DNA of 64,000 nucleotides, taken from contig ML682130.1 in NCBI GenBank assembly GCA_007922195.1, positions 41,199 through 105,198 of the forward strand, written 5' to 3'. This DNA is from Podocnemis expansa. Taxonomy: Eukaryota > Chordata > Testudines > Podocnemididae. Under the pieces are notes generated by a model that had not been told where the DNA came from, made no database searches, and saw only the letters and a list, made by a program, of their open reading frames with translations. This document shows, piece after piece, positions 55,562 to 64,000 of the stretch (within the stretch, counting starts at the first letter, position 1; the number at the start of each line of letters is the position of its first letter). The position numbers and the translations under genes were made by a program.

Positions 55562-55656
55562 GTGAGGACTTGACTACATCAGCTAGGAAGTCATTGCAGA
55601 AGGAAGGATGGTTTGTGACAAGTATCTATCTCCTGAATTTTCTGTCTTTCTCATAG

Positions 55657-56967
<1,311 letters not shown>

Positions 56968-58016
56968 ATCCAGCTGAAGTGCTCCACCGATCAGAGGAGA
57001 CTTGGCTCCTCGCACATGGCTGCTGTCATGGCCAGGATACACAGCTGTCTGCGTGAGTCTTCGGACGGAGGACACATAATGGGTGAAACATCTGGAGGTC
57101 CCAGGGCTCTGTTTTCATGGCTGTATGGATGGATGATCTCTTTGGACAGAGGACATTCGGTGCATGAGTCGTTTGCACCTGCCATGGCATTCTTCTCTCC
57201 CTCCCCTTCTCCACACCTGGGATCTCTTCTGTGAAGTCACCTTGAAGATGTTTCCAAGAGTTCATGAATTTACCTTTGATGCCTCCTTATTGACTTGCCT
57301 TTTTTTTTAAATCAGTAATGGAGTCAACTCAGGAATCACTTTGGTGAATATTTTCCCATCCCAACCTTTTGAGTAAGCAAGCTTTCTCCAGCAACAATCG
57401 TTCTGTAATAACTTAGTGGGGTTTTGTTGCTGTTTTGCTAAAAGTAGCAACGAGTCCTTATCACTGTGAGTGGTGGAGAGGGAGAGAGGGCATGCCGACG
57501 TCTGGCAGTTTTGCTCATGATACTGACGTTTACAGTTTTGCGTGTGAGCCTGTAGACAAGGGACACGTGGAGCCTGAACCATTCTGATGTATAGAATTTG
57601 AACCAGGAGCCTTTTCATGAAGAGACCAAGCCCTCTTTCTTTGCAGATTACTGCATGCCAGAGAGTTTGAACTAGGGAAGCTTTCAAGCTCAGTAAGATC
57701 TTGTTGGTGGGTTTTGGCACTGGATTTTATCGCTCTACCCTGTTCTCCCAGGAAAAAAAACAACCACCAGTCCTTCATCCACGAACCCAGTCCATGAGGC
57801 GCTTCTCAGATCTCCACAGATTTCAGACGCTTAACCTTTTCGGTGCCTGTGAGGCCAGTTTCGGTCTGTGCTGAGTTCTCAAGCATTGCACAGACTGTGT
57901 CAACTGAGAGAATGCATTGCATTGCTCTTGCTTTTGGATGGCAGGGGCTAAGCATCAAAAGTCTTGTGCTGAGGGTTTCTTATTGTCTACAGCATCATGC
58001 ACATATGCCTCTATGG
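56968..58016 (+). other. probable 3' untranslated region of the zinc-finger gene
   Basis: Unique-looking sequence with no frame. No AATAAA is seen before the hAT insertion at 58017; one occurs at about 59668. An ATTAAA lies at about 58589. Confidence 0.4.
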
Positions 58017-58314
58017 CAGAGGTGGGCAAACTGCAGCCTGCGGGCTAGATGTGGCCCACAGGAGCCTTCCAGCTGGCCCTCCAGCCAGAGCCTGGTAGCT
58101 GCTCCCCATTCCTGCCCTCATCCCCTCACACCACATGGGGCCAGTAGCACCCTGGCTGGAGCACACAACCACTCCACCATTCCTCTCTCTTCTTTCTCAC
58201 CACGAGGGCACAATGGCACCCTGTGTAGAGCGCAGCAGCCCTTCTCCCTCTTACCCGCTCCAGCCTGCGTAGACCGTGGTGTATCCCTCAAACCAAAAAG
58301 TTTGCCCACTCCTG
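58017..58314. mobile_element. non-autonomous hAT-type element, 298 bp
   Basis: CAGAGGTGGGCAAACT and AGTTTGCCCACTCCTG are inverted. The flanks CTCTATGG (58009-58016) and CTCTGTGG (58315-58322) match at seven of eight. Confidence 0.88.
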
Positions 58315-58322
58315 CTCTGTGG

Positions 58323-60329
58323 GCTGAGTGCTATTTAGCAAGGCTCGTCTGGTGCATGTAACTCTTGGGATAAGGAGGAAACAGCAGCACATAGGGTCAG
58401 ATTTTTAACGGTATTTAGGCACTTAGGGGAATTCCCGAAAGCCTCCCAGCCGCCACTGACTTCAATGAGTTTCAGGCTTGCGTGCTGAGGGTGAAGTCAC
58501 TGCGTATGAGCAGCTAACTCCCCTAAGCTCCTTTGTTGGTCCCAGCCATAATTCCTCTCTGCACAAAGGGCCAGAATGAGGTCTATGCATTAAACCTAAG
58601 CACTGATGTTTGCAGCTAGAATCAAGTGTGGGATGTTGATTCTCCAACTCCCTAGCAAGGGCTGACTTTCTAGTACATAACCCACTTTCTGTGTGGCTCA
58701 GAGTCACCATCATATGTGGTCTTAGGGGGTGGGCAGTGCAGGCAGCTGCCCAAGGACACATGGGGGGGGAGTGAAGGGAGGCAGGGGCCACTGCGCCACT
58801 CCTGGCAAGCCCAGCAGCAGGGGGCCTAATGGCAGGCTGGGGGCGACTGGCAGGGGCCTTGAGGTGGGTCCAATGTTGGGTCCAACAGGGTGGGGAGGCC
58901 AGTGGGAGGATGGGGAGCCCAGCAGGGGGGTCCTGTGATGCTGACAAGGGTCAGCAAGGGAGCCAGGGAGCCTGGCAGTGGGCTGCGGGGGTCCACAAGA
59001 CTGGTGGGGGGGAGGTGGCTGGTAGGGACTCCAGCGAGGGGGGCAAGGCAGAAGCCAAGGATGGGACCCACCAGATGGCATGGGAGCACCCCATCTTTGA
59101 CTTTTGCCATGGGCCCCAGAATCCCATCTGTGGTCACCATTACTGTGGGGATCCCAAGAAGAGAATCCAAGGTTACTTCTGGGGGGCAGAGGAGTGGGAG
59201 CTTAGACAACGGAAGAATAGGGAGATGTCATTCCACAAGTGGGGCCAGAATTTCCAGCTAGCTCAGAGCATACCAGCTGAATGGTGCTGGAAATCTAGCC
59301 ACTTCTTTTGGTGCCTAAACAGGAGCTGAGCTCTGCGGAAAGGCTGCCTCTGTCTGCTGCCATGTAATATTTTCAGGACTATGCAGCTGAAGGGGTCAAT
59401 GGTGGCATGTCTGGGCACCAAACTCCCATAATAGAAAAGTGGGGTCCAAACCCATAAGGCAGCACTGAAAATTGCCTATAAGCCCCACAAGAACCCAACT
59501 TATGTCTGTTTCCTTAAGAAAAAACAAAACAAGGAATTTCCTGGAGGGAGGAAGGGGAACTCTGTTAACTTAGGTGGATGGTGCATTAATTAGCAAATGT
59601 TAGCAAAAAATAACTCCCAGGGCCATTAGTTTTTTTGTTTTGTATTTTTTTTTTTAAAAAGCTACCCAATAAAAAATTGAAATAATGAAACACATCTTGT
59701 GCAGAAATGTAGGAATATAGGAGCACTTCATCATATGTTCTGTAACAAACACCTGTGTGGGTATGTTGTTGAAGGAAACACTACTGGGATCCAGGATTAT
59801 CCCAAGGGATCCCCAGCATCTAAGGGCCCCAATCCTGATGGGACCCTGGACCCATGGAGGCTGTCTGGAGCCCAGTATGGCAGCAGGAAGCATACTTCAC
59901 TGGGACTTTGTAATTACTTTGTAAACTTCAGAGCAGGAGCAGTGGTGGTTACAAAGAGCATGCAGGAGAACCATCCCCATCCTTTTTCAGGAATCTCAGT
60001 TCAAACTGAGGAGTCTAATTTCCCGGGAGCAAGTATTGCCCCAGAATTCACTACTTAGAGAGATGAAATGACATTGCAAGCTTCACCTGCTGCTTGCCTT
60101 CGCCTTGCATAAAAGAAACTGCCTCACAGAATTAACAATAGCGTAACATTTCTTCAAAGATCCATGCTCCCAATGTGCCCAGCAAAAGAGCTCGTAAGCC
60201 CATGTGTAAACTGGCCCAAAATGACAGTTAAAGGTTTGGTCATTTCTGGCCCACTGCTCTTCTAAGCAATTCAGAATAGGAGTCCCAGACCAGGAGCCTG
60301 TAGCATGAAGGCTGGTTGTGGCAGGGGAC
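58323..60329. other. intergenic, mostly unrecognised
   Basis: The 58400-58480 part (TTTTTAACGGTATTTAGGCA) resembles an amniote interspersed repeat. 58720-59330 is a G-rich tract with spurious frames. A T-rich run lies at 59631-59660. Confidence 0.4.
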
Positions 60330-60440
60330 TGGGACTGCTCTGCCAGCCTCCCTCGTTCACCTTGGGTCAGTCGCCTAATCCGCATGTGCCTCAGTTCCCC
60401 TGCATGACATACGTGGGGGCAATGATCCTGGAGCTTCAAG
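60330..60440 (+). mobile_element. MIR-like SINE fragment
   Basis: CCTTGGGTCAGTCGCCTAAT, then GTGCCTCAGTTCCCCTGCAT, follow the MIR/CORE-SINE pattern. Confidence 0.6.
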
Positions 60441-60759
60441 GCAAGCTTGTTGTCACACAATTACAGGTAGGTTTACTCATGGAAAAGTTCTGGAGCCATT
60501 GTTGGTCATCCCAGGCCTGCAGAACAACATGCTCTCATGCAGCCACGCCATTGCTCCTGCACAAGAAGCACCTGCCTACACATGGATAAAAAAGTACAGA
60601 CAAATTCTACCACAAAACTTCAAAACCCAATTCCTACAGCAGCTGCAGTGGTGAGGATGCTGAGAACCATCTATCCAGAAAGCCAGGCATGAAAAATGTG
60701 AACACACAACATCCAATTAGAAATATAAATCATTCCGGAGAAAAATCACACATCCAACA

Positions 60760-60875
60760 AAATGGGTTGGAGCCCACGAAAGCTTACACCTGAAGAAATC
60801 TGTTAAGTCTATAAGGTGCCGCAGGACTCTCGTCGTTTTTGCTGTACACAGACTAACACAGCTACCCCTCTGGAA
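60760..60875 (-). mobile_element. SINE-like fragment, half of a fold-back unit
   Basis: GGAGCCCACGAAAGCTTACA, AGAAATCTGTTAAGTCTATA and AGACTAACACAGCTACCCCT match the head-bearing arm of the 46.3-kb element. The second arm is absent. Confidence 0.85.
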
Positions 60876-61955
60876 ATTTTTAGTTATATAGGTTCAATGG
60901 GGAAAGTAAGAGCCAATTAAAGACTGCAGAACCAGTTTGCAAACTGAAGCCTCTATCTGGAAAAATAAAACAATACAAAAATCAATCCTTAACTTTACAC
61001 AGCACCACTGGCAACATTGATGTAGATCTAGGTAGTGAAATGCACTTATCCAGTGCTTCTGACTCATGATTTTGTCAAGAGCATGGCAAGATTTGTTTTT
61101 CTAAAGCACAGGCTGCAGGAAACAAGTTAGTTCAGAATTTCCTTAATCGAAACAAAAAAAACAAAACAAAACAAAAAGGTTCTCGCCTTGATGGTTGCAG
61201 AAAAAAGCCTGAAAAAAATGAAACTAGAGCACCTTAATGATTCAGAAATAAAAAGAAGCCCAAATATATTATTTTTGTAAAAGTTCATAGTTTTGGTGCA
61301 TGGGTCATACTTTTCTGATTTCTTAAAGTTGTTGATGCTGCACATCCATGCTTAGTAAAATTATAGCACAAAATTTGCTTTAGAAGGGAAATTCATACAA
61401 GAGAGTACAATGCCCTCACTGAATATTTGGGAAGTTAGTTCTACATACAAGTACAAAAATGAGAAAAAAGCAGAAGGGTGCTGCAAAAGGAGGCAAAACT
61501 ACAGCTGAGAAAGGCAAAGTCCACTTGACAAGAGAAAACGACAAGTGCACTGATGACAGTCCAATAAATCAGTCAGGCTTGTCATAAACTTGTACTATGG
61601 GGGGAAATTGCTTCAAAATCACAGTGAATCACAAGAAGCTTTCCAGCAGAACTCATTATATGATGTGATTGCTTAAGCTAGTTGATTAATTTAATATTAA
61701 TCATTACTCTTGATAATTACATTGCAAATGATTATTTATTATAAGCAGAAAGTAGCAACATTACATCCATCCCTACAAAATGTTAAACGGGGTAAATGAT
61801 GAATGGTAAAAGCAATGAATCATACAAATAATTTTTAAATAATAAAAAAAAGGAGTTACAGCAGATTCCTGATGAGGGAGTCTGGTCCAGGTGATGAACT
61901 GCTCAGACATTGTCTGAGTCTGTCTGCAGGTTACAGCCAGGTGCATGGACCAAAC
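60876..61955. other. AT-rich intergenic DNA
   Basis: No gene or repeat end is recognised. Confidence 0.4.
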
Positions 61956-62068
61956 TAAACAAAACAAACAAGAAGTCCTGCGGCACTTAAAGATTAACAA
62001 ATTTATTTATTGCATGAGCTTTCACTGGAGAAAATCAGGTCCATCTTGCTTGTTTTGCTGAACTAGGC

Positions 62069-62268
62069 CAGTGTTTCCCAACTGGCGTTGCCATCGTGTC
62101 TGAGCTGATGTGCCACAAAATTTTTTGAAAAACTACTCAAAGAGGTCTGCCTTGGCTCATTGGGTCATGAATATACATGAGTTCATTTGAAAACTATATG
62201 GTGGTGCACCTCAAATTAATTAAAGGTAGCAAGGAGTGCCACGGCAGAGAAAATGTTGGGAACCACTA
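62069..62268. mobile_element. non-autonomous hAT-type element nested in a SINE
   Basis: CAGTGTTTCCCAAC and GTTGGGAACCACTA are inverted. The flanks AACTAGGC (62061-62068) and AACTAGAC (62269-62276) match at seven of eight and join the SINE head GCTGAACTAGACTAACAC. The right end matches the big element at 30725-32695. Confidence 0.88.
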
Positions 62269-62471
62269 AACTAGACTAACACAGCTACCGCTTTCAGTCT
62301 GAACAAGTAGTCCTGCGGCACTTTAAAAGACTAAGAAAATTATGTATCGCATGAGCTCTTGGGGTAGAGCCCTTCTTCATCAGACACATGAATAAATTCT
62401 ACCCACGAAAGCTCATGCGAGAAATAAATCTGCTAGTCTTTACAAGTGCTACAGGACTCCTTACTGACACT

Positions 62472-63020
62472 GAAAGTGGTAGCTGTGTTAGGCTAGTTCA
62501 GTGCTTCCCAACATTTTCTCTGCCCTGACACACCTTGCTACCTTTAATTTGACTTATTTTGCTGAACTAGACTAACACGGCTACTTCTCCAGAATCTGCC
62601 GTACGCTGACCAGAAAGAAATTCATTCAGAGCCCAGACAGACTTATGACAACGGTGCTGCTTTATTAAGGCGCAGGAGTTTCACTGACTCCACGAAAGCT
62701 CACGTGACAAATTTGTTAGTCTGTAAAAGTGCCGCAGGACTCCCTGTTGAGATTGAAAGTGGTAGCTGTGTTAGTTTAGTTCAGTGCTTCCCAACATTTT
62801 CTCTGCCCTGAAACACCTTGCTACCTTTAATTTGACTTATTTTGCTGAACTAGACTAACACGGCTACTCCTCCAGAACCCACCCTACGCCAACCAGAAAG
62901 AAATTCATTCAGAGCCCAGAAGCACATACAACAGTTCTGCTTTATTAAGGTGCTGGAGTTTCACTGACTCCCACAACAGCTCACGTGATAAATAAATCTG
63001 TTAGTCTTTAAGTGTCACAG
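62472..63020 (+). repeat. tandem duplication, period 283 bp
   Basis: GAAAGTGGTAGCTGTGTTAG starts at 62472 and again at 62755. The two units stay alike through a hAT end fragment, a SINE head, AAGAAATTCATTCAGAGCCC and a TGCTTTATTAAGG stretch, so a composite segment was duplicated after assembly. Confidence 0.9.
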
Positions 63021-63306
63021 GCCTCATTTTTCTTTTTCTTTTCCTTTTCCATCTCCTTTAGCAGCTCAGCCAGTGCTTTCAGACACAGTGGCCGCCTGGT
63101 GCCAGCATCGGTGCTACAGTTTATGGCACCCCCTGCAGATGCTGGTGCAGATGAGCGATGCCACAGAGGAGTGCAACGACGCAGTCCCCATTTTGGCACC
63201 CCTCAAATATGGGTGCTCCCCTGCAACGCTGACTGGTTTGCGCCACCCTGCCTGGTGCGAGCATCGGGCACAGGCCAAGTCCAGGTGCTTTTTGCACCCG
63301 CACACT

Positions 63307-63515
63307 TAGTGCTCCCAGATACCAAAGCATGCAAAGGAGGCCAGGGAGATACAAAACAGAGGACACGTGGAGAAAATGTAATATTAACGTCATATTCTTC
63401 TGTTTTTAGGAAGCCCTTGAACACTTTCCCCTAAAAAACGGCTGTTCTGGGGCATTCCAGCATGCTTTAACCCCTGTAAGCAACAAGCCAGGCAAAATCG
63501 TGTCGTTGTAAAAGG
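63307..63515. repeat. MITE copy 3, truncated
   Basis: TAGTGCTCCCAGATACCAAAG, then GGACACGTGGAGAAAATGTA and CTTCTGTTTTTAGG, match the left two thirds of 45300-45591. The right end is missing at the edge of the CpG island. Confidence 0.75.
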
Positions 63516-63529
63516 CCAGAGGGGTGAAG

Positions 63530-64000
63530 GCAGCAGGGAGGCCGTGTCCCCAGGTGCACCCAGCTCTGGGGAGGGCGCTGGACGAGCGGATCCAACCAGC
63601 GGCAAAGCCCCGTCGCTCCGCCTCGTCCGGCTCCGGGGCTGAACTTCCGTCCCGGCGCCTCCCTCCATCGCCCGGACCCGCCGCCGCCGCCGCCTCGGAG
63701 CGGGGAGAGCCCGGCCCGCCCGGCCTCAGTCCCAGCCGCAGCCCGCAGGTGAGCGGGCCCCGGCCTCTGCCCCCGGGAGGGGCAACGCCGCTGCTTGCAG
63801 CATCCGCGCCCGACTGACCGTCCCGGGGCAAGGCGAGGTGCAGAGGAGGGATGCGCGGCTCCCCGGGGAGCCTCTTCGGGGGCTGCTCGGCTTCCCAGTG
63901 TTGGCTCTGCTGCCGCACACCTGGCTACCTGCAGTTAGTTGGAGGGAGGGCCCTGGAAATCTGTGGGGGTCCGGATTATATCCGCAGACTGTGTCTGTGG
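63530..64000 (+). promoter_or_regulatory. CpG island with probable first exon of the next plus-strand gene
   Basis: A CpG-dense block with a CCGCCGCCGCCGCCGCC tract and an ETS-like ACTTCCG at about 63642. An ideal donor, CCCGCAG|GTGAGC, sits at 63748/63749. No coding start is certain, so the exon is probably non-coding. The gene itself lies beyond the window. Confidence 0.7.

Larger units (their letters stand above)
61956..63025. mobile_element. cluster of fold-back SINE-like units
   Basis: At least four partly overlapping units marked by GACTAACACGGCTAC heads and GGAGTCCTGCGGCAC arms in both orientations. One clear fold-back lies at about 62305-62475. A hAT copy (62069-62268) and a 283-bp tandem duplication lie within the cluster. 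Confidence 0.85.

Overview
The window reads as nuclear DNA of a non-avian reptile, most probably a turtle. Genes are split into short exons with GT/AG borders and there are CpG-island promoters. The repeats are CR1 LINE pieces, MIR-like SINEs, fold-back SINE-like repeats carrying a GTAGCCGTGTTAGTC-type head, a DIRS-type retrotransposon, a PIF/Harbinger relic and many non-autonomous hAT copies. Nothing bacterial is present. The species assignment is an inference from repeat types, not a search.

Three gene loci and the edge of a fourth are supported. (1) SH3BP5L, minus strand, 4304-10175: six coding exons, all phase 0, 379 aa, intact, read from a CpG-rich promoter near 11.87-12.37 kb with repeated YY1/ETS-type motifs. 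(2) A TRIM-like RING / coiled-coil / 23-bp micro-exon / PRY-SPRY gene, minus strand, 14034-38071. No B-box was found and the reading phase does not close between the exons I can see, so the model is incomplete or the gene is decaying. (3) A 12-finger C2H2 zinc-finger gene, plus strand, 55762-56967. The exon upstream looks like the KRAB-B/linker exon of reptile KRAB zinc-finger genes but has two in-frame stops. (4) A CpG island with a good splice donor at 63748/63749, probably the first exon of the next plus-strand gene. In human, SH3BP5L lies beside zinc-finger genes (ZNF672, ZNF692), so the layout is compatible with conserved synteny, although orthology of the zinc-finger gene is unproven.

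Layout: 0-4 kb unrecognised sequence and MITEs; 4.3-12.4 kb SH3BP5L and promoter; 12.6-13.6 kb repeats; 14.0-38.1 kb TRIM-like gene, whose introns hold a DIRS element (about 22.1-28.4 kb), two hAT copies with perfect 8-bp target duplications, two TGTCTAC-type MITEs and a 94-bp perfect hairpin; 38.4-55.3 kb a repeat field (CR1, hAT, Harbinger relic, a mirrored repeat pair); 55.4-57 kb zinc-finger gene; 57-63 kb repeats, including a dense SINE cluster with a 283-bp tandem duplication; 63.5-64 kb CpG island.

The most distinctive content is mobile DNA. I count eleven hAT-type insertions with matching terminal motifs and 8-bp target duplications. There are fold-back SINE-like loci of different ages, two of them with hAT copies nested inside. 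A GC-rich repeat module occurs three times.
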